Positions 25,278-36,905 of a stretch of DNA of 64,000 nt are shown here, piece after piece. The stretch's first letter is position 1. Each line of letters starts with the position of its first letter. A program made the position numbers and the translations under genes. The notes below the pieces were generated by a model. It was not told the DNA's origin. It was given only the letters and a program-made list of their open reading frames with translations, and did not search any database. This DNA is from Solen grandis (taxonomy: Eukaryota; Mollusca; Bivalvia; Adapedonta; Solenidae), in NCBI GenBank assembly GCA_021229015.1, contig CM037789.1, forward strand, positions 38,504,211 through 38,568,210, written 5' to 3'.

Positions 25278-25573
25278 AGGTGCATGTGAACAGCATGGTT
25301 TATGGTCCAAAGACAACTCCATAGTTGACTGTAAGCAATTAATGCATATGGTTTGGTATACTGATCCCTAGCCAGACTTCTTCCATCCAAGCATTTGTAT
25401 AAACGCCACACAACATAAACTCAAAATTCTCAAAGATTAATAATAGGGGTCATGTAGTTAAAATCATGGCTTTTAATCTCATGTAACATGGCTGTGACGC
25501 TAGTTTAAGTTCCCCCACGACACACACACTAAAAACACAGCTTGTTCTTTTAGAGTATAGGTGATGTCTTTTT

Positions 25574-26430
25574 AGCTCACCTGAGCACGAAGTGCTCGAG
25601 GTGAGCTTTTGTCATCACCCTCCGTCCATCTTCCTCCATCATTAACAACATCTCCTCTGAAACCGCTGGACAGAATTTGATTAAATTTGGCAGGGATGAT
25701 CCTTGGGTGTACCTTCACAAAAGTTGCTAAAATAAACTTAATCCATTTAGAACTCTGGTTGCCATGGCAACAGAAAGCAAAAATATGAAAACTTTAAAAA
25801 TCATCTCCTTCAAAACTACTAGCCAGATTTCAAAATGTTTTAGTACTGATGTTCCTTGGGTAACCCTCTAACAAAATTGCTAAAATTATTTTGATCCGTA
25901 AAGAACATGGCCACCACGGGCGGGACTAATTTGCCTTAAATGTATAAAGTGAAAACTTTAATCAACATCTACTCTGAAACAGCTAAACAGAATTTGATTA
26001 AACTTGGCAGGGATGACCCTTTGGTGAACCTTCACAAAAGTTGCTAAAATAAACTGGATCTGTGTAGAACTCTGGTTGCCATGGCAACAGAAAGGGGTAA
26101 CAAAATGAAAACTTTAAAAATCATATCCTTCAAAACTACTAGACAGATTTCAAAATGTTTTTGTACAGATTAATGTCTGCATTTCCAAGGCTGACTTGGT
26201 ATTGACCATTATCTCCAATTATGGCCCTTGAAGTATAAAAAATGTCATATTTAATTTTGTGTACATTCTAGCATCCACATTAATAAAGCATTCTTGATCA
26301 GCTGTATGCCTAATGATAATGAACTAAAGATTATTATGCCTTGTATGGAAGTTATGGTCCATAATATTTAAGGTTGCCTTTAGAGCAGTAATACTCAGGT
26401 GAGCGATATAGGGCCATCATGGCCCTCTTG
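25574..26430 (+). mobile_element. Family A element A6, complete
   Basis: Head AGCTCACCTGAGCACGAAGT with GCTCGAGGTGAGC pairing back. The core has two units (AACTCTGGTTGCCATGGCAA at about 25750 and 26070, with CAAAACTACTAG). The 3' end is CTCAGGTGAGCG, GGGCCATCATGGCCC and CTCTTG. It has no open reading frame. An error-rich copy is at 30743-31511. Confidence 0.78.
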
Positions 26431-26466
26431 TTTCAAACAATTAAAGAATGACAAATGTAGAAAATT

Positions 26467-26917
26467 GTGATATCTGATCAGTGATAACAATATATACAGT
26501 AAAACCTCTGTGATATCTATTCAGTGATATTAAATAATATATACAGTAAAACCACTGTCATATCTGATCAGTGATATTATATATACAGTAAAACAATACA
26601 TACAGTAAAACCACTGTGATATCTGATTAGTGATAACAATATATACAGTAAAACCACTGTCATATCTGATTAGTGATATTAAACTATATATACAGTAAAA
26701 CTATATATACAGTAAAACCACTGTGATATCTGATTAGTGATAACAATACATACAGTAAAACCACTGTGATATCTGATTAGTGATATTAAACTATATATAC
26801 AGTAAAACTATATATACAGTAAAACCACTGTCATATCTGATCAGTGATAACAATACATACAGTAAAACCACTGTGATGTCTGATTAGTGATAACATTATA
26901 CGCAGTAAAATCACTAT
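26467..26917 (+). repeat. Satellite with TGATATCTGATCAGTGATA units
   Basis: TACAGTAAAACCACTGTGAT and ATCTGATTAGTGATAACA or GATATTAAA recur about eight to ten times with an irregular period between roughly 40 and 75 bases. Some units contain an extra ACTATATATACAGTAAA piece. The second copy of this array, at 31600-32660, is more than twice as long. Confidence 0.85.
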
Positions 26918-27000
26918 AATAAATCACCTGCACTAAGCAGCCAACCTGTTTTAATCATAACACTGAAGTTATGTGTGTTTCAAGTAGAAGATGGTTTGAT

Positions 27001-27206
27001 GAGCTGCAGATATGCAGGGTAACTAAGTTCTTGCCAAATACCAAATTTATATTAAAATAATAAACAATTGTTCATTGTTGGCTTTAAAATAGGGAGAGTA
27101 AGAGTGGTGAAGTGTTAATTGTTGACAGTTTGTTGAAACAAATGGTTCGTTAATTTTAAATTTCTTGTAATGACCATGTTAACGCAGCATTCAAGGGGTG
27201 GTTATT
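27001..27206 (+). repeat. Interspersed repeat R1, direct copy
   Basis: Matches the inverse complement of 1-207 over its whole length. The opposite orientations and the large distance indicate independent dispersal rather than a tandem duplication. Confidence 0.7.
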
Positions 27207-29200
27207 GGCATTGCTAAAAAATTTGACCTGTTATTTGAAATTACTGTGATAAACTAAAGAAATGATGCAAATCAGTGGCCTTACTGTGTCCTTAGTAACT
27301 TCGGACAGTAGATATACAGGTAGTAAGCCATATTACAGAGCAACAAATAACCCATACTCCTCCGCATGGTGAAGTGAAAGTTGCAAAACATCATAGGGAA
27401 AATAGTTCTTTTGTGCTTTTATGCTACAAACAATTATTGTGTCCTGTAAATATTTATTTTTTACTCAAAATTGAGTTTCAACACTTTGGCTGAATCTCAG
27501 CATAACCTGTGTTATAGAATTCTGTTCAATTGTTTAATCATTCATACAAAATGAATGGTTATTTGGTTTTAAATGTAGAAAACAGACCCTCAGAATGCAG
27601 GTACTATAGTTGTGAGTGATACAGTTAGCAGGATTCGATCTATGATTAGATTTGGCTGTAGGAAGAAATGTGTGATGGTTTATAATACACCAGAATAGAA
27701 ACCCTGTGATTAATAATTGTCTACAGTTTAATACTTGACCAGTTGTATAACATTATTCCCATTGGTTTTTATTGAGTCACATGTCCATGAGATGCCATGA
27801 GGAATTGGTCCATTATATGATTAATTGATAAAAGTGACATTAATGCTTTCAGTTATAAGTGTTATCACATTTGTTTTGGAGTTCTCTAACACTGAGTCAC
27901 ATGTCCATGAGTTGTGCTTTGTGGGGAAGTGCATGGATTTTTGTTGTTTTTACTGATCATGTAGATGCTATTAATGTATTGATAAATGCTGCGTGCACGG
28001 AGGATTGCATGCTGGATGAAATAAATTGTATACATATTGATGATAGTGTTTAACTGTATACGTCCAAAGCCCGGTATTATGTTATGGTGTTGGATGCCCA
28101 TCCAGCTATCCATTAGCAAAAGTTTGAATATATGATCACCATGAAATGTTAATGTGGGTTATAATGTTTTACAGTCACCTGCTTAGCATGGCAGGCATAA
28201 AGGGATCCCTTTTTAGCTTGTCTGTTTTTTCAAAAAAAAAAGTCAGTTGTGTCATCACTCTGGTGTCATTGTCGTTGTTGTCATTGTCATAACACCTTCG
28301 TTAACAAACTTTACATTCCTATACACTTTCACAAGTTTCATATCTCTTGACCTTATTTATCCCCCCTTTTTAAAAATAAATTCAGTGGAAAACTTTAACC
28401 TTGGCTGAAACTTTGTTATCAAACTTCACATACTCTTAGGCCCCTGGATGCTGTTTTCTTGTCTTTTTTATGTCTATGTCCAGATTTGCTTGTCTAATCT
28501 CTAACTTGAATAAACATGAACAGATCACCATGAAACTTGTCTATAATGTTAATGCAAAAAATATCTTGGATGAGTGTGATTGCCAGTGAAATCAGCAGAA
28601 TTGAAATTATTGTTCTTTATTAATGAAATATAAATTTCACATCAAGTTTAACTTGCATTGGGCAATGGTCCCTTTTCTGAAACAAAATTATGAAAGAAAA
28701 TACAGTTTTGTGGGCTTTTTTGGAAAGCACTTGGGGATTATCAGCATCCAATGATGTATGTGATTTTGAAGATTGGATCTGATCCAGGATGAATGAGAAA
28801 CTGCAAAATCTGCATACAGTGGGACAAGTTGATGACAAAATATTTCTGTCTCCTTCAATAAGTATTTGATATATCAGGATTTCTCAGGATGCTATTGCTC
28901 AATATTTCACGTCCTGATGTGGAAGTTGTGTCATTTTCAGCAGATATTTGGAAATCTATCAATTTGCATTCCAATTTTATGGTTTGGATGTATCTGCACA
29001 GCATAATAACATGTGTTCACTTTTGGTTTTCTGTAAAATTAAACACATGAAAGATAGAAAAGTCATGATAGTATTGGTCATAATGAGATGCTCCAATCTA
29101 GATTCTAAACTATTGGTTCATTTCTTTCAGACTTTTTTTTCTCAAGCTGGTTATAGAAAAAATGAACACATGTGAAATGGCTGTTGGTGGTATGATTAAC
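27207..29200. other. Unassigned sequence
   Basis: No gene is recognised. GAGTCACATGTCCATGAG occurs twice (27774 and 27894). The plus frame at 27859-28053 and the minus frame at 27886-28119 overlap and show no family features. All of it recurs, with many small indels, at 32910-34780. Confidence 0.5.
28211..28262 (+). mobile_element. Candidate family F 5' head
   Basis: After five T comes AGCTTGTCTGTTTTTTC, then an A run and AGTCAG, which can fold into a T/A-rich hairpin, followed by GTGTCATCACTC. This resembles the head layout of the other families. No 3' end was found, so it is only a candidate. Confidence 0.28.
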
Positions 29201-29756
29201 CCAAGTAATAAACTAACAAAAGGGAAAGGGGAATGACATGTCTAAGGATAGGCATGCAAAACTGAATAAGGACATAAAAATTAAAAATTAACAAAAATTA
29301 GACAAACGAGAAACCTTAAATTGAATTAGTCCCCATTCCCCCCCCTGAAGGTGTTAATACCTCCCCAAATCTTTGATGCGGGAGGCCAGACTCCGGGTTT
29401 GACAAGATAAGAACCTGTATACTAGTTTTTTGGTTTTGATAGTAATAAAAAAATATAAAAAATTCTTTTTTTAAAAAATTGAAGAAGTATTTTATGGTTT
29501 TGGGGCCATAGTTTAAAAGTGTAGGTAAGATTCTTGGACACTGCATTTTTGGGGCCCATCTGTTTACTTTTAAGTTTCAAGAAAATACCATTATAATATT
29601 CAAGTTTTTCGGGACTAGAAAAAAAAAGAATTTAACAAGGGGGATAATTAAAAAAAGGGGAAACAGGTAAATTTACAGTTTTGGGCACTGCACTTTCCTA
29701 GTCGCCATGTTTACATTTTAAGTCATACAATTCAAATTTTTAAGACAGGAATAGAA
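29201..29756. other. End of first copy, itself irregular
   Basis: C-rich and G-rich pieces around 29337-29395 look like a broken hairpin. From 29490 a diverged unit of about 125 bases repeats (TTTTGGGCACTGCACTTT, GTTTACATTTTAAG). Homopolymer runs are uneven, as in the following segment, so error-rich sequence may already begin here. No gene. Confidence 0.4.
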
Positions 29757-30500
29757 AGAAGATAGAAGGCGAATTTCCTAATTGAGGAGCTATGAGTTGT
29801 CTTCATTGGAAGCAGTTTTAAGCGCCTTCTAATATGGAATTCCTGAACTAAGAATCTTAAGATGAATTCCCACAGAGGCCAATGTTCAATAACATGAGAT
29901 GATCGAAAAGAAATTAAATAAGATGGGGCATGGTCTAAAGCCACTGGCCCATCTCAATTGTTTAGTGCTCAAGCCTCTCCACAGGTTATTGTAGCATTTA
30001 TTAGATCTTGAAGCATTGTCAGATGAGGGACGTATACCCAGCGGGGGAGAAAATGTACCTGTCACCCGTCGCTAGCAAGGGTGATGCACATAATGGGGGA
30101 AAATACCTGCCTAAAGCTCTTGACCAGGTAATGAAATCTTGTGAAAGTTTTGGACAATTTCAGGATCAAGTAAAAGATTAGGGATGTTAATGGAATTCAT
30201 GCAGGACACTGCAACCTCGATTTGGCAATGCATGAAAAACCTATATTCAGAGTTATTTGTGAAGCTTAAAGAGTCCGCAAAACCATTCCTTGAACCCTTA
30301 AGTACCGTTAGATTGGATCCCGGGCAAGTCCTGATGGTGGGTAAGTGCACGAGTTAGGTGTTAAACCTTGGCTTGTCCAACTGTAATGAATGGCTCAGTG
30401 CTGACTAGTGTTTTCTGGTTGCGGTGATGACTATAGTTCGAAATGGTTGTCAATTTGGGTGTTATCAATTCCCACATCATCATCTTCGTGCATAGGTGCA
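29757..30500 (+). pseudogene. RTE reverse transcriptase fragment, error-rich copy
   Basis: Corresponds to 24505-25280 of the first copy. AAGATGGGGC, ACTGGCCCATCT, GTAGCATTTATT, AAGGGTGATGCACATAATGG and CTTGACCAGGTAATGAAATC are recognisable, but no frame stays open beyond a few dozen codons. It shares the first copy's truncation inside the RT domain, so it is not an independent retrotransposon insertion. Confidence 0.75.
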
Positions 30501-30742
30501 TGTGAAAAAGCCATGGTTCAGGGTCGGACAACTCTTTCGAAAAGGTAATGCATATCTTTGTCTCCTTTCCCTGGTCAGATTCTGCGCGACCCGGCATGTC
30601 CTAACCCACACAACAGAAAACTCAATTCTCCAAAGATGCCTTTAGGGTCCTGTCATCTGGCTTTTATCTCAGACTGGCTGTCAGGCTACTCAAGTTCCCG
30701 GCACGCAACGTACAAATACGTTGATCTTTTAGAGTATAGGAG

Positions 30743-31511
30743 TCTTACGACCGAGCACGAGTGTCGAGGTGAGCTCTTCACCCTCCGTCCATCTTCCTCC
30801 GATCGTTCACAGATTTTTTGCCACGTGGACAGATATTGGATCAATTGGCAGGCATGATCCTGGGACCGTACCTTCACAAAAGTTGCTAAATAAACTTATC
30901 CATTCTAGAACCTGGTTGCCATGGCAAACAGAAAGCAAAAATTGAAAACTTTAAAATCATCTCCTTCAAAAATACTAGCCAGATTTCACCGGTTTCTGAG
31001 TCCCTTGGGACCGTTACAAAATTCGCAAAGATCGCCACCGATAACATGGCCAACGGGCGGCTAAGCCTTAAATGTAAGTAAACTTTATTCACATTTTCTC
31101 TGAAACGATACAGAATTTTTCAGAACCTGCGGTATGCCCTTTGGTCGAACCTTCCTAAAGTTGCTAAAAAACGGATTGTGTAGAACTACTGGTTGCCATG
31201 GTCAACAGAGGGTTAACAATGAACTTTACAAATCATTCCTTCAACTACTAGACGATTTCAAAATGTTTTTGTACGGGTAATGTCTGCATTCACAACTGAC
31301 TTGGTATTGACCTTATCTCCAATTATGGCCCTTGGAGTATAAAAATGTAAATTTCAATTTGTGTACCTTCTACATCGAATAACAGATGCAGTTGATCAGC
31401 GTTTCGTTGTATGAACTAGATTATTATCCTTGTATGGAAGTTGGTCCATATTTTAGGTTGCCTTTGAGGTATACTCAGGTGAGCGTTATAGGCCTTCCAT
31501 GGCCACTCTTG
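30743..31511 (+). mobile_element. Family A element A6, error-rich copy
   Basis: Counterpart of 25574-26430. The head survives as CCGAGCACGAGTGTCGAGGT and the 3' end as CTCAGGTGAGCGTTATAGG with GGCCACTCTTG. At 769 bases it is about 10 % shorter than its counterpart. Confidence 0.7.
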
Positions 31512-31599
31512 TTTACAATTTAGAATGCAATCCTGGTCAATGTGATCTTCTTCAAAGCCCATGTAACCTTTTTCTCCATTCGATTTTAAAACTATATAC

Positions 31600-32660
31600 T
31601 AAACACTCCCCCATCTGATCAATGATATTTCTCCTCTAAACTCATCCCCTAAACCTGTGTTCTGATCAGTGACAATTAGCATGAAACCCCTTCATGTCGT
31701 GATTGTGATCCAATTATACGTAAACGACTGTCATCTGATTCGTATTTAACTTAGACAGTAAACTATACTACAGTAAACCCACTGGATATCCTTCGATCAG
31801 TGATAACAATATACAGTAAACACGTTTTATGATTTGTGATACAATATCAGTTTTGCTACCTGTCATCTCATTATAAATATAACTATATTACCTAACCGAA
31901 GAGGTGAAAGTCCTGTCAACCTCGTTAGTGATACAATACATATCAGTCAAACCCTGGTGTTCTGATTGTGTAACAATCGTTACGTAAACCTCTGGTGATT
32001 TGATTTCTCTTAGAACTTATCATTTAAAACTATTTACAGACCTGTGCTTTGGTTTATACCCAAGACCTACAGTATACCGAGTCATTTGATCCAATGCTAT
32101 AAACTATTATACAGTAAAACTAGTTCAGTAAACCCCCACTTTCATTCAGATCAGGTATCGGATACTGACAGTAAACCACGCTTTCATATCGTTAGTGCTA
32201 TTAAACTATTTCGTAAACCCTCTTTCGGTAAACACTGTGCTATCGAATAGGATAACCTATTCATACAGTAAAACGCTTGATATTATGAGATGATATTAAA
32301 CTATAATACATTATTTAGCTAATCTCAGTCAAAACCACTGTGAGATGATCAGTTAACATATATCAGAAACGACGTCATATGGCCAATATATTCTATATAT
32401 ACGTAAAACTATATATACAGTAAACCCACTGTCATATCTGATCGTTGATACATACTCGTTAGCCCAAATCAGAATCTGAGTGCTAACAATATAAGTAAAT
32501 CCACTGTGTTGATTAGTGCCTCACTATACAGTAAAACCCAACTGTCTTTTATCAATGATATTAGACTTAAAACCAGTAAAACCATAGGACTCGTAAACAC
32601 TGAATCTGATCAGTGATTAACAATACATCGTTAACCACTGGCGCTGTCATTATGATACAG
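31600..32660 (+). repeat. TGATCAGTGATA satellite, error-rich and longer copy
   Basis: Fragments such as ATCTGATCAGTGATAACAAT, ACAGTAAAAC and ACCACTG recur throughout. It is about 1.06 kb against 0.45 kb in the first copy, although neighbouring intervals are shorter, so the unit number really differs between the two sources or was collapsed in one of them. Confidence 0.7.
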
Positions 32661-35320
32661 ACCAGAAATTCCTATTCATCCCCCGCACTAATGCAGCACC
32701 TGTTTAATCATAACTGAAGTTATGGTGTTCAGTAGCATCGCTTTTTCCAGCTGCAGATTGAGGGGAAGAGTGTTCTGCCAAATCCAATTAGTAAATAATA
32801 AAACATTTTCATTGTGGCTTTAAAATACGGAGAGTAATGGTGGGTATTGTTGACAGTTTGTTAACAATGGTTCGTTAAGTTTCCCCTCATTATCAGCCCA
32901 TGTTCACTCACTCAATCATTCGTTGGGCATTGCTAAAATTTCATGTTATTTGAAATATGTGAGAAATAAAGAAATGATTGCAAATCAGTGGCCTTACTGT
33001 GTCTTCGTAATTCGTCAGTAGATTACGGAGAAGCATTTACAGGCAACAAAACCTGTACTCCTCAATGCGTGATGTCGAAGGCAACACATTAAAGGAAAAA
33101 CTTTGTGCTTTTCATGCACAAACAATTTTGTGTCCTGTAATTTTATTTTACTCAATTGAGTTTTCAATCACTTGGCTGATATTCGAAATACCTTGTTTTA
33201 GATTTGGCCAATTGTTTAACCAGTTACAAAGGACGGTTATTTGGTTTATGAAAACAGACCCCGATCAGAATGCAGGTATTTAGTTCTGGTGACTAGGGTT
33301 AGCAGATTCGAGCTCAGCTTAGATGGGCTTTAGGAAGACGTCTTGTTGCTGGTATAATACACCATTGAAACCTTGTGATTAATACCTAGCTCTACAGTTT
33401 TGGACAGTTGTAACATTATTCCAATGATTTATTGAGTCACATGTCCATGAATTCCATGAGGAATTGGTCATTTCTTGATTCAATTAAAACTGGAATAATG
33501 TTCAGTAATTAGTGTTTAACTTGTTTGGAGTTTCTCACGCGTAGAAATTCTCACCCATTGCAATCCTCTTGTGCTTTGGGGAAAGTGCATGGATGTTGTT
33601 TCTGTTCTGTAGATGCTTTATTGACTATGCTCTGTGCAGAATGCTGCTGGATGAAATACATTGTATCATATTTATAGCTTTCTGTATACCCCAAAATTGG
33701 TTATTATGTTATGGTTGTGGAATGCCCACCCTGCTTCCATTGAAAGGTTCTGAATATATCTCACCTGAAATGTTAATGTGTTCTGATGTTTCAGTCAGCT
33801 GGGTAGCTCAGGCATAAACGGGTCTCACGAGCTTGTGTTTTTTCCACAAGAAAAGTCAGTTGTGTCATCAACTCGGACTAAATTGCGTTGTTGTCTTTCA
33901 TAACTTTTCGTCTACAACTTTACATTCCTATACACTTTCTCAGTTTCATAACTCGACTTATTTCCCCTTTTAAAACAAATTGTGGGAAAACTTTAACCTT
34001 GGATGGAACTGTACAATTCTCATTGGTGTCAGGTCCTTGTGCCCAAATTTTTAGACCCTTTAGGAAAACAAACTAAAACTAACAACTTTGGCCCGCAGCA
34101 TTCTCTTGTTTCTTTATGCTTGTCCGTATGCTTCTATTCTCTAATCTTGATCTGACCAGATCACCATGAAACTTGTCAAAGTGTTAAGCAAACAAGCTTC
34201 TTGGATGAGTGTCACTTGCAGTGATCAGCAGGTTGAATTATTTTTCTTTATTAATGAAATAATTTACATCATTAGCTTATTGGGCTGTTCCCTTTTCTGA
34301 AACTTAATTTGAAAGGAAAATCCAGTTGTACTTTTGGAACCACTTGGGATATCACATCCAATGAGATGTCGTTTTGAAGATTGTTCTGATCCAGGATATG
34401 ATAGAAACTCCAAAGTTGCTGACCTTGGTACAAGGATGGAAAAGTTTCTTTCCGTCAATCTTGGGTTTGTTTCACGGATTTTAAAGGAGCTATTGCTCAA
34501 CAGAAATTTCCTATGGAAGTTGTTCATTTTATCTAAGATTTGGGAAATCCTTCAATTTGCATTCAAATTGATGGTTTGGTGTTCTGCACTGCTATAACTG
34601 TAGTTCAACTTGGTTCTGTAAATTCCTACAAGAAAATCGAATCATGATAGTATTTGGTTAACAAAAGAAACTCAATCTAGATTCTTTCAAGGGTTGGGTT
34701 TCTTTCTTTCAGACTTTTATTTTCAAGCATGGTTTAGAAAAATTGAACACATTAATTTCGGTTGTGTTGATTAAAGTGTCTAAAGGCCAGATATATGTGT
34801 GGAATCCAAATGTGAAGATATCATGTTAACTGGCTACGGGTCACAAAATTAATAACTTTTGAGGAATTACACCTGCAACTTAACATGGAACTTAGGTCCC
34901 CTTTCTCCTCTGGAGGTTTAATACCCCATTACATGCCTTTTTGCAGGGGGAAGGCATCTTTAGAAAACTAAGCTCAGTAGCTTAGATAATGAACCTGTAT
35001 ACTTAGATACGTTTGATAGTAAGTATAGTATGAAAAGTTTTATTTAAAATTGCTAGAGTCAGTTATGGTGTTGGCATCTTTGCAAGAAGTGTACTGAAGT
35101 TTATTTCCCTTGAAGGCTTAATCTTCTAGTGCAGTCTGTTTACATTTTAACGTTCAATAATACGTATAAGATTCAGTTATGTTCGACTAGTACAAAAGCA
35201 ATTTAAAGGGCAAAATTGGAAATTGGGACCAGGTAAGTTCAGTTTTTGGAATTGCACTTGTCCAGTCGCTCTGTTTACATTTAGCAATACCTTGTATAAC
35301 TTTAGTTACATTCGGACAAG

Positions 35321-36242
35321 AAACAGATTAGAAAGATTATTTCCTTTATTTAGGACCATAGAGTAAAGTTCTGGATTGCTGCACTTTTTATGCTCATCAT
35401 ATATTTAATTTAGTCACCCTTTGGGGTTATTGATTTAATTTTCTGGCAAGAATACGAATTAACCAACGGAGTAATGTAAACTTGCGACCAGGCAAACTCT
35501 ATCATCCTTGAAGACAACTCAAGGTAACATTTATGCTATAACCTCTCCATTTGAATAATGCACAATGTTAAATTAGAATTGACGTTGTTAAAATGTGCCT
35601 CCCAAGTCAGTTCTGGGGCGTAACCTGTAATCTTGAGATACAACTCGTGAAATTGATGTCACACACTCGCTACTGGTTTTAGGAACATTATATTTGCGGA
35701 CTCAGCTTTGGAAATGTAAAGAAGTTTGCGTCACAGATATTAATAATCAGGGCAAAACTTTTAATCCTTAAATAATACTTCAAAAATTTATGCATAACCT
35801 CTCCAACCAGAATTTAACCACACAAAAATTGAACCAAATCGTGTAAAGAATTGTGCAGATGCATCACAGATTTGCAGATGATACAGCCTCATAAAAACTG
35901 ACTCAACTCTTTTGCCCTACTAATTAATGGGATATAAAAAGTTAGAAGAAACGTTAGAGGAAGCATGCTTAGGCAGCATCCTAGCTGACCTGTCAACTAA
36001 TCGCTAGTTCTGTCAGATGAAATTTTGGGCAGAGCAAAGTCCTCATAATGTAAGCAATTATCTTCATAATAAGCAATACTCCCCCAAACTCTTCCACAAA
36101 CTCACACCAAGTCTAAGTACATATACTTGTATAAGAATATAAATATAAAATTTTGTGAATGGGGGGGGGGGGGAGGAATGGTTGTGTCAAGGTCAAGTCT
36201 GAATCATGATGTACCTTTTATTGATTAACTTGTAATCTTATT
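35321..36242. other. Unassigned; diverged repeats and a G run
   Basis: From about 35090 to 35420 units of about 125 bases (ATTGCACTT, CTGTTTACATTT, TTATGTTCG) continue the series seen at 29490-29750. A run of about 13 G lies near 36160. No gene is recognised. Confidence 0.4.
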
Positions 36243-36905
36243 AGTCCCCACCGGTGAAACTGGTTGGGGATTCTAGGTTTGCGCACATCCTTCCCTCCAT
36301 ACGTCATTCCGTCCATCTGTCAGTCCTACTGTAGTGATTGTCATTACATGTCATACATGAAGATGTGTTGTTTTAACAACCATATGCAAGCTTGAAAGGT
36401 CAAGATCACTGGAGTTGTTAGAAATTGTCTTTAGTATTCATTCTTAGTTTCATGTCCGCTGTATAACTTCCATATCAATATATGGATTTTCATAAAACTT
36501 TACAGAAGTGTTTGTTATACACAAAGATGAGTTACATGCATCAACCATATTTGTGCTTGAAAGGTCAAGGTCACAGGAGATGTTAGGAGTTGTCTTTGGT
36601 GTTCAAAGGCTATGTCTTCGTGTCCGCTGTATAACTTCCATATCTATGGATGGATTTTCATTAAACTTTACAGAAGTGTCTGTTAAAACACAAAGATATG
36701 TCATGTGCATCAACCATATGCACGCTTGAAAGATCAAGGTCACAGGAGTTGTTAGAAGTTGTCTTTGGTATTCATAGGCTACATTTTCATGTCTGCTCTC
36801 TTACTTCCATATCTATGTTTGGATTATTATGAAACTTTACATAAGTGTTTTTCATAACACAAAGGAGTGTCGCGTCCATCAAACCATATGCATGCTGGAA
36901 AGGTC
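36243..36905 (+). mobile_element. Family C element C1, 3'-truncated
   Basis: The head AGTCCCCACCGGTGAAACTG folds back on GGTTGGGGA. CCTCC/CGTCC-like words follow, then a tandem core: GTCCGCTGTATAACTTCC near 36454 and 36622 and a variant near 36791, a period of about 168. No inverse copy of the head and no 3' hairpin follow. It is related in its head to C2 (46833-47455). Confidence 0.68.

Larger units (their letters stand above)
29757..35320 (+). repeat. Error-rich second copy of 24505-29755
   Basis: All landmarks of the upstream segment recur in order: RTE fragment, family A element, satellite, repeat R1, GAGTCACATGTCCATGA, TCAGTTGTGTCATCA, GATCACCATGAAACTTGTC and the terminal units. Pairs of positions include 25574/30743, 26430/31511, 27771/33431, 28242/33855 and 28523/34159. 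Differences are dominated by single-base and short indels every few bases and by shortened homopolymers. Most intervals are about 8-12 % shorter than in the first copy. This is the profile of unpolished long-read sequence and unlike ordinary divergence. Confidence 0.85.

Noticed and set aside
29757..35320. An old, independently diverged tandem duplication
   Set aside because: Dominance of small indels, shortened homopolymers and the identical private truncations fit uncorrected sequencing error better, although read data are needed to exclude it.
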